Shown: positions 44,124 to 55,349 of the stretch, piece by piece
Position numbering within the stretch: position 1 is the stretch's first letter
Layout of the letters: each line of letters starts with the position of its first letter
Assembly (NCBI RefSeq): GCF_003261635.1
Contig: NZ_QFXK01000039.1
Coordinates: forward strand, 124,001 to 188,000
Direction of reading: 5' to 3'
Source: Kribbella monticola
Lineage (GTDB): Bacteria; Actinomycetota; Actinomycetes; Propionibacteriales; Kribbellaceae
DNA: 64,000 nucleotides
Translations under genes and position numbers: made by a program
The notes under the pieces: model-generated
Database searches by the model: none
The model's input: only the letters and a program-made list of their open reading frames with translations
Told to the model about the DNA's origin: nothing

Positions 44124-44578
44124 TCCGCCTCCTCAAGTCGACCCCCAGACGACAGTACCGGGGAGGCGTGGTGGATCCACAACCGCCAGCCGGTACCCGT
44201 CTTGCGGAAGACGTTCGTCGCGAGCGCCTTTCCCCCCGCGAAACCCTCTTCCGGGGCTCCTTCGCCCGACGACAGGACATTCTCCGTACACGTGACGTAA
44301 GCCACGTCTTCATCGACTCTTACCTGCACGTCGGTCAGGAAGAACTGGATGTACGGCGTGTTGGCGAAGATCATCGCCCAGGCCCGCATCATCTCGCTGT
44401 AGCCGTAGATCGCCGCGTTGCCGGGGTGGATGCAGACCGGATCCGGCTCGGGCAGCCAGACGGCCGCCATCAGATCGAGGTCGCCGGCCTCGAACGCGTT
44501 GTAGAACGCCGTGTTGGCGTTCAGCACCACGTTCTCCACCGTGGTACCGCGACCCGCCGCCGGTTGCTCCTGCGTCAT
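44120..44578 (-). CDS. SnoaL-like (NTF2-fold) protein in the folate operon
   Basis: 152 aa from the ATG at 44578 (ATGA overlap with folP). The cone-shaped NTF2 fold is suggested by NTAFYNAFEAGDLDLMAAVW and the DVAYVTCTENV / WRLWIHHASPV strands. These proteins can be isomerases or binding proteins. Its fixed place between folP and folB in actinobacteria hints at a pterin-related role, unproven. Confidence 0.8.
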   Translation of the reverse strand: MTQEQPAAGRGTTVENVVLNANTAFYNAFEAGDLDLMAAVWLPEPDPVCIHPGNAAIYGYSEMMRAWAMIFANTPYIQFFLTDVQVRVDEDVAYVTCTENVLSSGEGAPEEGFAGGKALATNVFRKTGTGWRLWIHHASPVLSSGGRLEEAE

Positions 44579-45444
44579 ACCCCTCCCCATCTGCGGGCCA
44601 CCCGGACCGCATCCGCGCTCGGCGCCACCGCGTGCGCCCTGACACACCACGCGCCCGCCGCGGCGGCGAGGGCGGAGACGGCCGCGCTGGCGTCGTCTCG
44701 CCGGACGGCCGGTCTCGGCTCACCCGTCTCCTCGTCGGCGAGCAGCCTACCGAGGAACGCCTTGCGGGACGCACCGATCAGCAGCGGCAGGCCCAGTACG
44801 CCGAACTCCCGCAGCCGGCGCAGCACCTCCCAGTTGTGGTCCGCGTTCTTCGCAAAACCCAGGCCCGGGTCCAGCGCCACCCGGCCCAGGTCGATCCCGG
44901 CCGCGCGGATCGCTTCTACCCGCTCCCCGAGCTCGGCAATCACCTCGGCCACCACATCGCCGTACGACGCCCGGTCCTGCATGTCCACGGAGTGCCCGCG
45001 CCAGTGCATGCACACGTACGGCGTACGTCGCTCGGCCACCAGTGCGAGCATGTCGGGATCGGCCTGGCCGCCGGAGACGTCGTTCACCATCACGGCGCCG
45101 GCATCCAGCGCCAGCGCGGCCACGTCGGCGCGCATCGTGTCGATCGAGATCAGCGCGCCTTCGGCTGCCAGCGTCTCGATCACCGGCAGTACACGGCGGA
45201 TCTCCTCGGCAGGCTCGGGCCGTACGGCGCCCGGCCGGGTGGACTCGCCACCGACGTCGAGCAGGTCGGCGCCTTCGGCGAGCAGTTCGCGGCCGTGCTT
45301 GATCGCGGCACCCGGCTCGAACCACTCACCGCCGTCGGAGAAGGAGTCCGGGGTCACGTTGACGACACCCATCACCAGACAGCGGTCCGGTGTGGGCAGT
45401 CCTTCGACATGGCCCGAGAGATGACCCGGTGGGGCAGTTCGCAC
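44575..45444 (-). CDS. folP: dihydropteroate synthase
   Basis: 289 aa from the GTG at 45444; an earlier GTG at 45480 lies in an inverted-repeat arm and is less likely. Condenses hydroxymethyl-dihydropterin pyrophosphate with p-aminobenzoate. Motifs: VMGVVNVTPDSFSDGG, GGESTRPGA, VNDVSGG, LDPGLGFAKNADHNWEVL and GASRKAFLG, covering the sulfonamide-target site. First gene of folP-SnoaL-folB-folK-DUF3180. Confidence 0.95.
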   Translation of the reverse strand: MRTAPPGHLSGHVEGLPTPDRCLVMGVVNVTPDSFSDGGEWFEPGAAIKHGRELLAEGADLLDVGGESTRPGAVRPEPAEEIRRVLPVIETLAAEGALISIDTMRADVAALALDAGAVMVNDVSGGQADPDMLALVAERRTPYVCMHWRGHSVDMQDRASYGDVVAEVIAELGERVEAIRAAGIDLGRVALDPGLGFAKNADHNWEVLRRLREFGVLGLPLLIGASRKAFLGRLLADEETGEPRPAVRRDDASAAVSALAAAAGAWCVRAHAVAPSADAVRVARRWGGV

Positions 45445-45481
45445 CCGACCACCGTAGTGGCCGAACCCGGACTGCCCCACC
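45428..45481. promoter_or_regulatory. inverted repeat around the folP start
   Basis: GGTGGGGCAGT (45428-45438) and ACTGCCCCACC (45471-45481) form a perfect 11-bp inverted repeat with a 32-base spacer that contains the chosen folP start codon. In RNA it would place the start in a hairpin loop; in DNA it could be two facing protein sites. Confidence 0.5.
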
Positions 45482-45525
45482 TAGGTACCAGGCCCCCATC
45501 AACTCCCAGCTGTCGCCGAGGGTCG

Positions 45526-46680
45526 CTAACCCAGTACCAATGAGGCGCCGCTAGCGGACAGCGCCTCACCGATCGGTTGGCTGTACGACTCGTTCTGCTG
45601 ACCGTATTTCGCCAGGCACTGGCCGCTGATCAGCGCGGCCCCGCTGGTGATTCCCTGCGCGTAGTCGCCGGACATGTTGGCACCGCCGGAGTCGCCGGCC
45701 TCGACGCACGCGGTGTGCTGGAACAGGCCCTTGACGACCCTGTTGTTCCCGTAGTTGACGGTGACGTCGCGGGCGACGATCCGCCCACAGGTCCACTTGG
45801 TGCTCTTACCGGACTTGCACACCACCGAGCCGATGGTCGGGCTGGCAGTACCCCGTACTACGACGTCCTCGCTGCCCCAGCGCTCGACGCGGCCCTGTGG
45901 GTCCCAGCCGTCGATCACGCTGACCGTGCCGAAGTCGTTGCCCGGGAAGCTCGAGGTCCTGGTGTTGCCGAGGACGTAGCCGTTGCGGGACCACGAGGGC
46001 CTGCCGCTCGTGCAGTGCCCCGCGGTGAGGAAGATGTGCTGACCGTCGCCGGTCGTCGCGTTGAAGCCGAGTGAACAGGTGTAACCGGTGTTCTTGTCCA
46101 CCTGGAGGCCGCCCAGCAGCCCGAACTCGCCCTCGGTGAGGGTCGGCCTGCCCTGGGACCGCCGGACGGTCACCATGGCGCCGTTCTCCTCGGCCGCGCG
46201 CAGGAACCGCTGGGTGACGAGGTCACGGGCCCCGGCGGGCACGGTGACGACGACCGTCCCGGTGACCGGGTCGACGTACCAGGACTTGACCTGGCCCGCG
46301 CTGGAGCCGGTCGCCACGTGGTCGAGCTCGCCCTGCACCCCGCGCAGCTGGTCGGCGGTGTAGCGGACAAGTTTGGGGATCGCTCCGGCCGCGCGGACCG
46401 CGGCGGCGGTGGCTGTGTCCGAGACCGCGACCACCAGCTCACCGGAGTCGTCGAAGTAGCTGCCGACGACCCGGGAGCCGAGTTTCGACTCGACGGTCTC
46501 CGCCTGGAGCAGCTGCTGGTCCTGGACGAGCTGCTTCACACCTGCTGGATTCTGTCCCCGCGCCGTGCCGGTCCTGGCGACCTGGGGGTCCGCTTGCGCG
46601 CCGTTCGCCGCGATCAACCCGGCCGCCGTCAGAGCGACGATCCCGGTGAGTGCGGCGCCGACCCGAAAACGCCCTGACAT
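45526..46680 (-). CDS. secreted chymotrypsin-like serine protease (streptogrisin/alpha-lytic type)
   Basis: 384 aa. Signal peptide (about 1-30), a propeptide of roughly 150 residues that would act as folding chaperone, then the S1-type protease domain. The triad is His222 (TAGHC), Asp249 (GNDFGTV) and Ser331 (GDSGG). Cysteine pairs are consistent with C202-C223 and C288-C298. It sits between folE and folP, a place where those genes are usually adjacent, so it looks like an insertion. CTACGG-A-CCGTAG at 46725-46737 upstream may be its operator. Confidence 0.92.
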   Translation of the reverse strand: MSGRFRVGAALTGIVALTAAGLIAANGAQADPQVARTGTARGQNPAGVKQLVQDQQLLQAETVESKLGSRVVGSYFDDSGELVVAVSDTATAAAVRAAGAIPKLVRYTADQLRGVQGELDHVATGSSAGQVKSWYVDPVTGTVVVTVPAGARDLVTQRFLRAAEENGAMVTVRRSQGRPTLTEGEFGLLGGLQVDKNTGYTCSLGFNATTGDGQHIFLTAGHCTSGRPSWSRNGYVLGNTRTSSFPGNDFGTVSVIDGWDPQGRVERWGSEDVVVRGTASPTIGSVVCKSGKSTKWTCGRIVARDVTVNYGNNRVVKGLFQHTACVEAGDSGGANMSGDYAQGITSGAALISGQCLAKYGQQNESYSQPIGEALSASGASLVLG

Positions 46681-46808
46681 ACGTCCTCCTCACGCCGGCG
46701 CCCTGCACCCGAGTCAAAGCGCCACTACGGACCGTAGGCGCTCGGACACGGATTGTCCATGGGCAACAGCTCTGAATGTTCAACGAGGAGGCCGTGCCCG
46801 GGCTATGG

Positions 46809-47384
46809 TCAGCCGACGATCAGGCTCATCGCCTCGGCCCGGGTCACCGGGTCGCGGAGCTGGCCCCGGACGGCCGAGGTGATCGTCTTCGCGCCCGGCT
46901 TGCGGACGCCGCGCATCGTCATACAGAGGTGTTCGCACTCGATCACCACGATCACCCCGCGCGGCTTGAGGATGTCCACCAGAGACTCCGCGACCTGGGT
47001 GGTCAGCCGCTCCTGCACCTGCGGGCGTTTCGCGTAGACGTCGACGAGCCGGGCCAGCTTGGACAGCCCGGTGATCCGGCCGTCCGCCCCGGGGATGTAG
47101 CCGACGTGAGCCACCCCGGTGAACGGCACCAGGTGATGCTCGCAGATCGACCACACCTCGATGTCCTTGACCAGGATCAACTCGTCGTGGCCGAGGTCGA
47201 AGGTGGTGGTCAACACGTCCTCGGCCTGCTGACCGAGGCCGGCCGCGATCTCGGCGTACGAACGGGCCACCCGGGCCGGCGTCTCCTGCAAGCCCTCGCG
47301 GTCGGGGTCCTCGCCGATGGCGATCAGGAGTTCGCGGATCGCCCGCTCGGCGCGGGCATGATCGAATTTCGGCGAAGTCACCAC
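46809..47384 (-). CDS. folE: GTP cyclohydrolase I
   Basis: 191 aa. First committed step of folate synthesis. Zinc ligands are in CEHHLVPFTG (Cys, His) and ECEHLCMTMRGV (Cys); GLSKLARLVDVYAKRPQVQERL is the usual active-site helix region. Two successive GTG codons (47384, 47381) are possible starts with no clear ribosome site. A perfect 14-bp hairpin ends 13 bases upstream. Confidence 0.96.
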   Translation of the reverse strand: MVTSPKFDHARAERAIRELLIAIGEDPDREGLQETPARVARSYAEIAAGLGQQAEDVLTTTFDLGHDELILVKDIEVWSICEHHLVPFTGVAHVGYIPGADGRITGLSKLARLVDVYAKRPQVQERLTTQVAESLVDILKPRGVIVVIECEHLCMTMRGVRKPGAKTITSAVRGQLRDPVTRAEAMSLIVG

Positions 47385-47396
47385 CTCAACATAGGC

Positions 47397-47431
47397 GATG
47401 CCCCGGGATCAACCATCGATCCCGGGGCATC
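47397..47431 (-). terminator. hairpin between ftsH and folE
   Basis: GATGCCCCGGGATC (47397-47410) pairs perfectly with 47418-47431 around a 7-base loop, in the 67 bases separating ftsH from folE. It should end the ftsH transcript or attenuate folE. Confidence 0.7.
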
Positions 47432-47451
47432 GTCCAGTAGGTGGAGTCAGG

Positions 47452-49488
<2,037 letters not shown>

Positions 49489-49653
49489 GATCAGGGCAGG
49501 TGCCCCGTCCCTCCTAGCTCAGCAGGCCCGGGATAACGGGCTTGTGACGGCAATACCAGTCCAAGTGTCTCGTGTCGGGCAAGCGTGCCCACCACGAGGG
49601 TCACCGAACGACGGTACGACCCTGTCTACAGCCTGTCACCAAGTCCTGATAGT

Positions 49654-49667
49654 GCCCGGCGGCGGGC
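49654..49667 (-). terminator. weak hairpin after hpt
   Basis: GCCCG-GCGG-CGGGC, 14 bases past the hpt stop. A second short one, GCCCG-GGATAA-CGGGC, lies at 49526-49541 nearer ftsH. Either may separate hpt from ftsH; both are short. Confidence 0.3.
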
Positions 49668-49680
49668 GCAGCGCCGGAGC

Positions 49681-50232
49681 TCAGGAGTAGACGTGCGGGG
49701 CGAGCGTGGCGACGCAGCGCAGGTTGCGGTACTTCTCGGCGTAGTCCAGCCCGTAGCCGACGACGAACTCGTCCGGCAGCTCGAGGCCGACATACTTCAC
49801 CGGCACCGCCATCTTCGCGGCGTCCGGCTTGCGGAACGCCGTACAGATCTCCAGTGAGGCGGGCTTGCGGGACTGCAGGTTGCTGACCAGCCAGGTCAGC
49901 GTCAGCCCGGTGTCGATGATGTCCTCGACGATCAGCACGTGCCGGTTGGTGATGTCGGTGTCCAGGTCCTTCTGGATCCGGACCACCCCGGAAGACTTCG
50001 TTCCCGAGCCGTAAGAGGAGATCGCCATCCAGTCCATCTCGATGTGCCGGCTGAACGACCGGGCCAGGTCGGCCATCACCATCACCGCGCCGCGCAGGAC
50101 GCCGATGATCAGCAGGTCCTTGCCCTCGTAGTCCTGCTCGATCCGGCCGGCCAGTTCCTTCAGCTTCGCCTGGATCTGCTCCTCGGTGAAATGAATCTGG
50201 GCCAGGTCTTTCTCGATGTCCGACGCGTCCAC
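49681..50232 (-). CDS. hpt: hypoxanthine phosphoribosyltransferase
   Basis: 183 aa, GTG start. Purine salvage enzyme with the PRPP-binding loop VLIVEDIIDTGLTL and VLRGAVMVMADL. It starts 4 bases after tilS; the two are fused or coupled in many bacteria, and both adjoin ftsH. Confidence 0.96.
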   Translation of the reverse strand: MDASDIEKDLAQIHFTEEQIQAKLKELAGRIEQDYEGKDLLIIGVLRGAVMVMADLARSFSRHIEMDWMAISSYGSGTKSSGVVRIQKDLDTDITNRHVLIVEDIIDTGLTLTWLVSNLQSRKPASLEICTAFRKPDAAKMAVPVKYVGLELPDEFVVGYGLDYAEKYRNLRCVATLAPHVYS

Positions 50233-50236
50233 GCGA

Positions 50237-51259
50237 TCAGGGTGTCACACCCGGCGCCAAGACGATGAATCCGGCCCGCCGGACCGCCCGGATCCCTTGC
50301 GGCAGGTCGATCCAGCGCTGTCCGCGCCACTCCGTCACCAGTGCGTCGACGGCCGCGACGTGGCCCGCGGTGAGGTCGTTGGCGCGGCAACCGGCTTCCA
50401 GCGCCGCCTGCCGCAGCGCCCTGGTCCGGAGCGCTGCGGGCTCACCTTCGAGGAGGCCAACATCACACCGCACCTCACCGTCAGTACGCCGTACTGCGGT
50501 CTCCGCGAGCTCCGCGGCCAGCACGTCGAGCGCGTCCGCGTCGGCCCGTAGCAACCCCGCCGTACGGGCCAGTGCCTCGGTCACACCTGGCCCCAGCGCC
50601 TCCTCCAGCACCGGGAGCACCTCGTGCCGTACTCGCACTCTCTTGTACTTCGGGTCGTCGTTGTGCGGGTCGTGCCACGGCCTGAGCCCTGATGCCACGC
50701 AAGCAGCCGCCGTAGTCGACCGGGACAGCTCCAGGAACGGCCTGCGCAGGATCCCTGCCACCGGCGCCATCCCCGCCAGCGACCGGGCACCGGAGCCACG
50801 AGCGAGGCCGAGCAGGACCGTCTCTGCCTGGTCGTTCCGAGTGTGAGCGAGCAGTACGACGTCAGCTCCCACCTCCTCGGCCACGTCCCGCAGAGCGTCG
50901 TACCGTGCTGTCCGGGCGGCTCCCTCGGGTCCGCCCGCGTCACCGACCTCTACAGCTCGTACATGTACGGGATCGAGTCCTAGCGACTTGCACTGCTCAG
51001 CCGCTGTCGCAGCGATGTCTCCCGACTCCGCCTGCAGCCCGTGGTCCACGATGACCGCTCCTGCGCTCAACCCCAGCTTCGGCGCTTCGAAAGCAGTCGC
51101 TGCCGCCAGTGCGAGCGAGTCCGCACCACCCGAGCAGGCGACCAGCACGGCGGTGTCGCGCGGGAGATCGGCGAGCGCAATACGGACCGCCTCCCGGACC
51201 CGGGCTACGGACGGATGCAGCTTGCCGCGGTACTCACCCGTTGACTCTGCTGACCCAGG
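50237..51259 (-). CDS. tilS: tRNA(Ile)-lysidine synthase
   Basis: 340 aa from the ATG at 51259, inside the last 26 bases of the DUF2342 gene. Modifies C34 of the tRNA-Ile that reads AUA. The PP-loop is ACSGGADSLALAAAT, followed by VIVDHGLQ, HTRNDQAETVLLGLARGSG and RPWHDPHNDDPKYKRVRVR. The C-terminal substrate-binding domain is short, as in actinobacteria. Confidence 0.94.
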   Translation of the reverse strand, partial: PGSAESTGEYRGKLHPSVARVREAVRIALADLPRDTAVLVACSGGADSLALAAATAFEAPKLGLSAGAVIVDHGLQAESGDIAATAAEQCKSLGLDPVHVRAVEVGDAGGPEGAARTARYDALRDVAEEVGADVVLLAHTRNDQAETVLLGLARGSGARSLAGMAPVAGILRRPFLELSRSTTAAACVASGLRPWHDPHNDDPKYKRVRVRHEVLPVLEEALGPGVTEALARTAGLLRADADALDVLAAELAETAVRRTDGEVRCDVGLLEGEPAALRTRALRQAALEAGCRANDLTAGHVAAVDALVTEWRGQRWIDLPQGIRAVRRAGFIVLAPGVTP

Positions 51260-52328
51260 CATCCGGGTTGGCGATCTCGTTCTTGGTCGGCAGGGTGTTC
51301 GGTCCGGTCCAGACCCGGTTGAAGCCGTCCATGCCGACCTGGTCCACCACACGCCGTACGAAGGCCGCGCCGTCCTGGTACTGGCGCAGCTTGGCGTCCA
51401 GGCCGAGCAGCCGCTTCAGCAGCTGGTCGAGCGGGTTGCCGCCCGTCCGGCGGGAGGTGAACTTGGCCCGGATGGTGTCCACGGTCGGGATCACACTCGG
51501 CCCGACCCCGTCCATCACGAAGTCGGCGTGGCCCTCCAGCAGCGACATGACAGCGGTCAGGCGGTCCAGTACGGCGCGCTGCTCCGGCGACTGCATGAGG
51601 TCGACGAGACTCAGCTCGGCCTCGCCCTTCACCGAGCGCCCGAGCCGCTGCACGGCTTCGCGGAACATCGCCGCGTACGCCGATGCGTCCAGCTCGGCCT
51701 GGTCCAGGAACAGCGCGATCTCGGACCGCAGGTGATCCCGCAGCCACGGCACGGCGGTGAACTGAACCCGGTGGGTCTCCTCGTGCAGGCACACCCACAG
51801 CCGGAAGTCCCGCGGTACGACGCCCAGCTCGGACTCCACGTGCATCACGTTCGGCGCGACCAGCAACAGCCGCCCGGTCAGGTCAGGCCGTGACGGGTCG
51901 GGCTCGGCCGGGTAGAACGGGTCGAACTGCCCGAGCACCCGGGACGAGAGGAACGCCAGCAGCGCGCCGGCCTCGATCGCGGTCACCCGGGGGCCGACGG
52001 CGGACGACAGACTGCCGCTGCGCTCCTGCTTCTCGCGCAGCTTGTCGGTCAGCGGTCGCAGTACGGTCCGGAAACCGTCAGCGTTGGCCTGCACCCAGCC
52101 GGGCCGGTCCACGATCACCACCGGCGCCGTAGCCGACGTGGCCTGCAGGCCGGTGAAGTCGCGCACGTGCTGCTCGGAGTCCGCGGCGAACTGCCGCAGC
52201 TCGCCCACTACTTGGTCCGCTTCGGCCCGACTGACCGCCGGACCAGGCCGGAGCAGCTTCCGAGCCACCACGGTCGCCAACTGCCAATCGACCATGTCGG
52301 TCGAGGTATCGCCTTCCGCCGTACTCAT
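51234..52328 (-). CDS. zinc-dependent metalloprotease-like DUF2342 protein
   Basis: 364 aa. Belongs to the DUF2342 (coenzyme F420 biosynthesis-associated) group with an LHEETHRVQF zinc-binding helix. Other recognisable stretches are GWVQANADGFRTVL, LLVAPNVMHVE and the C-terminal KRLLGLDAKLRQYQDGAAFV. The protein is probably cytoplasmic; substrate unknown. It overlaps tilS and follows dacB. Confidence 0.88.
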   Translation of the reverse strand: MSTAEGDTSTDMVDWQLATVVARKLLRPGPAVSRAEADQVVGELRQFAADSEQHVRDFTGLQATSATAPVVIVDRPGWVQANADGFRTVLRPLTDKLREKQERSGSLSSAVGPRVTAIEAGALLAFLSSRVLGQFDPFYPAEPDPSRPDLTGRLLLVAPNVMHVESELGVVPRDFRLWVCLHEETHRVQFTAVPWLRDHLRSEIALFLDQAELDASAYAAMFREAVQRLGRSVKGEAELSLVDLMQSPEQRAVLDRLTAVMSLLEGHADFVMDGVGPSVIPTVDTIRAKFTSRRTGGNPLDQLLKRLLGLDAKLRQYQDGAAFVRRVVDQVGMDGFNRVWTGPNTLPTKNEIANPDAWVSRVNG

Positions 52329-52401
52329 GTTTCGACCCTAGTGGCACGGTCCAACACGCGCCTGTCGGGAGCCGGAAGCTCACCCCGTGTCGCGGCGCTG
52401 C

Positions 52402-53769
52402 TCAGGCGCAGCCGCAGTTCGCCAGGGTGGCGGAGATCCGGTCGAGAGCAGCCCGGGCGTCGAGCGCCTTGTCGGGCGGCGCGCTGTCCGTGGCGACGGC
52501 GAACACCAGCAACGTCCCAGTGCGGTCGCGGACCAGCCCTGCCAACGAGTGCACCCCAGTGAGCGTCCCTGTCTTGGCGCGCACGAGTCCGGTGCCCGCC
52601 GCCGAGCCCGGACCAGCGAACCGGTCTTCGAGGCTCCCAGTGAACCCAGCGATCGGCAGCCCGCTCACGAGATGCCGTAGCTCAGGCTTGGCCACTGCAA
52701 CCCGTACTGCGCCTGCCAGCGCCTCGAGTGGCACCTGGTTCGTCCGCGACAGTCCGCTGCCGTCGTAGATCGTCGCCTTGGACACGTCGATCCCCAGCCC
52801 GGTCAGCGTCGCTCGGACGCCCTTGACACCAGCGGTGTACGAGCCACCGTTCTGCGTCGCGATGCCGACCTGACGCAGGAGGACCTCGGCACCGTCGTTG
52901 TCGCTGTGGAGATTGATGTACTCCACGATGTCGCCGAGCGAAGCCGACCGGACCTCTGCGAGCGAGTCAGCGGTCGCCGGTGCCGTCGTCGGCTTGATAC
53001 TGGCGGCCACCTTGATCCCAGCGGTCCGGAGCAGTCCGGCGAAGACCGTTGCTGCTGCGAGCGCCGGTGAAGGAGCCCTCTTGGCCATACCGGGTGAGAG
53101 CCGGCCCTCATTGACCCACAGGGCCGACGTACGAGCTGCGATCCCCTCGGTGAGGTAGTTCGGTTCCCACTTGGCGTTCGCGGCCGGCCCGGTGAACAGG
53201 CCGGCGTCGTACCCAAGAGTCACGCTCGCGACGCCCCGGGAGCGCAGCGACCGCGCAGTACTGGCGGCCAGCTCCTGGAGCGAGGCGCGTCGCGGGAAGT
53301 CGTCCGACGCCCCGGGCCGCACGGCCAGTAGTGGGTCGCCGCCGCCGACCAGGATCACCGAGCTGCTCGCGGCGCTGACAGTCTTCGTTGTGAACCGGTG
53401 ATCCGCCCCGAGCGTCGCCAGCGCCGACAAGGTGGTCAGCAGCTTCATCGTCGACGCCGGTACGAAGGGCTTGGTCGCGCCGATCGAGGTGAGTGCCTTC
53501 GCGCGGGAGGCGTCGTACACATAGACACCGTGATGCTTGCCCAGCGACGGGTCAGCCAGCGCAGCAGCAAGTGCCCTCTGTACGCCGGTGGCCGTGGGGG
53601 CGACGCCCGCTGTCTTGGCAGGTGGCAGTACCGGTGGGGCGGCCGTAGTTCTGCTGCCGCTCTGCGACCGACCGGGCACTGCCTGCGCTCCTGCCGCTCC
53701 GCTGAGCGCGATCGGCAGCGTCAGCATCACGGCAAGCGTGACGAAGACCGCACGGGGACGACGGGCCAC
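52402..53769 (-). CDS. dacB: D-alanyl-D-alanine carboxypeptidase/endopeptidase (PBP4, S13 family)
   Basis: 455 aa. Trims peptidoglycan stem peptides outside the membrane. A signal peptide (about 1-30) is followed by the penicillin-binding motifs SxxK at 106-109 (PASTMKLL), SDN (LHSDNDGAEVLLRQ) and KTG (RAKTGTLTG), with the PBP4 inserted domain between the first two. It diverges from ppa with a 50-base gap. Confidence 0.95.
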   Translation of the reverse strand: MARRPRAVFVTLAVMLTLPIALSGAAGAQAVPGRSQSGSRTTAAPPVLPPAKTAGVAPTATGVQRALAAALADPSLGKHHGVYVYDASRAKALTSIGATKPFVPASTMKLLTTLSALATLGADHRFTTKTVSAASSSVILVGGGDPLLAVRPGASDDFPRRASLQELAASTARSLRSRGVASVTLGYDAGLFTGPAANAKWEPNYLTEGIAARTSALWVNEGRLSPGMAKRAPSPALAAATVFAGLLRTAGIKVAASIKPTTAPATADSLAEVRSASLGDIVEYINLHSDNDGAEVLLRQVGIATQNGGSYTAGVKGVRATLTGLGIDVSKATIYDGSGLSRTNQVPLEALAGAVRVAVAKPELRHLVSGLPIAGFTGSLEDRFAGPGSAAGTGLVRAKTGTLTGVHSLAGLVRDRTGTLLVFAVATDSAPPDKALDARAALDRISATLANCGCA

Positions 53770-53819
53770 CGGGCTGCTCCTGTCATTTGGTCGGTCCGAA
53801 CCGTGACAGTATCTGCCGT

Positions 53820-54308
53820 ATGGAGTTCGACGTCTTCATCGAGATCCCCAAGGGCACCCGCAACAAGTACGAGCTGGACCACAAGACGAACCGGCTACGG
53901 CTCGACCGCACCCTGTTCACGGCCACTCAGTACCCGTCCGACTACGGGTTCATCGAGGACACCCTGGGCCAGGACGGCGACCCGCTGGACGCCTTGGTGC
54001 TGCTCACCGAACCGACCTTTCCCGGCTGCCTGATCAAGGCCCGGGCGATCGGCATGTTCCGGATGACCGACGAGAAGGGCCCGGACGACAAGGTCCTCTG
54101 TGTCCCCGCCGGTGATCCGCGCCAGGAGCACCTGCGCGACATCCACCACGTGCCCGAGTTCGACCGGCTCGAGATCCAGCACTTCTTCGAGGTCTACAAG
54201 GACCTCGAGCCCGGCAAGTCCGTCGAAGGCGCCACCTGGGTAGGCCGAGCCGACGCCGAAGCCGAGATCCGCGCCTCCTTCGAGCGCCTGAAAACCGAAC
54301 CTCACTAG
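53820..54308 (+). CDS. ppa: inorganic pyrophosphatase
   Basis: 162 aa from the ATG at 53820. Hydrolyses PPi to drive biosynthesis. Class A motifs: IPKGTRNKYELD, YPSDYGFIEDTLGQDGDPLDALVL (the metal-binding Asp cluster), and DPRQEHLRDIHHVPE. No ribosome site is visible and a CAGTAT element lies about 10 bases upstream, so the mRNA may be leaderless. Confidence 0.97.
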   Translation: MEFDVFIEIPKGTRNKYELDHKTNRLRLDRTLFTATQYPSDYGFIEDTLGQDGDPLDALVLLTEPTFPGCLIKARAIGMFRMTDEKGPDDKVLCVPAGDPRQEHLRDIHHVPEFDRLEIQHFFEVYKDLEPGKSVEGATWVGRADAEAEIRASFERLKTEPH

Positions 54309-54316
54309 CCGGTACC

Positions 54317-54347
54317 ACGGAGGAACCCCCCATCGCGGTTCCTCCGT
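54317..54347 (+). terminator. ppa terminator
   Basis: ACGGAGGAACC (54317-54327) pairs perfectly with GGTTCCTCCGT (54337-54347) around a 9-base loop, directly after the ppa stop. Confidence 0.75.
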
Positions 54348-54427
54348 CACCGCTCGAGGCGACCTCGGCCGGGTACCTGCGAGCGCGCTCCACCATCGCC
54401 TCGCCCAACCACCTAGCATTGACCGCT

Positions 54428-55324
54428 ATGGAGCTCCGGCAGCTGCGGTACTACGTTGCCGTCGCGCAGCAGCTTCATTTCGGGCGGGCTGCCGCGCATC
54501 TGCACATCTCCACGCCGACGCTCAGTCAGCAGATCAAGCAAGTCGAACGTGAGATCGGCACTCCCCTGCTCATCCGCCACAGCCGCGGTGTCGAGCTCAC
54601 CGCCGTCGGCAAGGTCTTCCTCGACCATGCCACCACCACCATCGCCGCAGCCGACCGCGCACTCACCGAGACCCGCCGCGCAGCAGGTCTCGGCGACCCA
54701 CAACTTCGCCTCGGGCTCCTCAACGGCGTCCCCGGCTGGTTGCCCGCCGCCCTCGAAAACCTGGCCTCACAACGAAGTCCCGGCTGCAAAGTCACCCCCA
54801 TCGCCGGCACCACCGCCGAGCAACTCGCCATGCTCGCAGCCGGCGATGTCGACCTCACCCTGATCAGGACCCCAGCAACGTTGCCCATCGCAACAACCGC
54901 GAAACCCCTGGCGGAAGAGGAGCTAGGAGTGTTGCTGGCGGCAACAAACCCTCTCTCCGCCAGCGCCGAGATCACCCTCGCCCAACTGCGCGCCCACGAG
55001 CTGATCTGGATCAACCGCGAGGCCGCACCCGAGTTCTACGACGACGCCATCCAGCGCCTCGGCGGCAGCTCCGAACTCCGCATCAGCCCAACCACGATGA
55101 GCCATTCACAACTCCGCTCGGCTCTGCTCGTGCGTCGCGACGCGATCACCCTCGGCTCTCGCCGGGCCGCCGACAACGACGTGATCTGGCGACCCATCGA
55201 GGGCAGCCCACTCCATGCCCGGTACGCCGCCGCGTGGCGCACCGACAGCCGCAATCCGGTCCTGCACGCGATGCTCGTTAGCCCCGGCCTCACGCCGGTT
55301 AGGAAGCGCGTCGTGGATCTCTGA
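54428..55324 (+). CDS. LysR family transcriptional regulator
   Basis: 298 aa from the ATG at 54428. The N-terminal winged helix is typical (MELRQLRYYVAVAQQLHFGRAA, then LHISTPTLSQQIKQVEREIG); residues about 90-290 form the periplasmic-binding-protein-like effector domain. The SDR gene follows 25 bases downstream on the same strand, an unusual arrangement for LysR genes, which more often diverge from their targets. Confidence 0.92.
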   Translation: MELRQLRYYVAVAQQLHFGRAAAHLHISTPTLSQQIKQVEREIGTPLLIRHSRGVELTAVGKVFLDHATTTIAAADRALTETRRAAGLGDPQLRLGLLNGVPGWLPAALENLASQRSPGCKVTPIAGTTAEQLAMLAAGDVDLTLIRTPATLPIATTAKPLAEEELGVLLAATNPLSASAEITLAQLRAHELIWINREAAPEFYDDAIQRLGGSSELRISPTTMSHSQLRSALLVRRDAITLGSRRAADNDVIWRPIEGSPLHARYAAAWRTDSRNPVLHAMLVSPGLTPVRKRVVDL

Positions 55325-55349
55325 ACCAGCCGCTGATTGGCTCGGAGCC

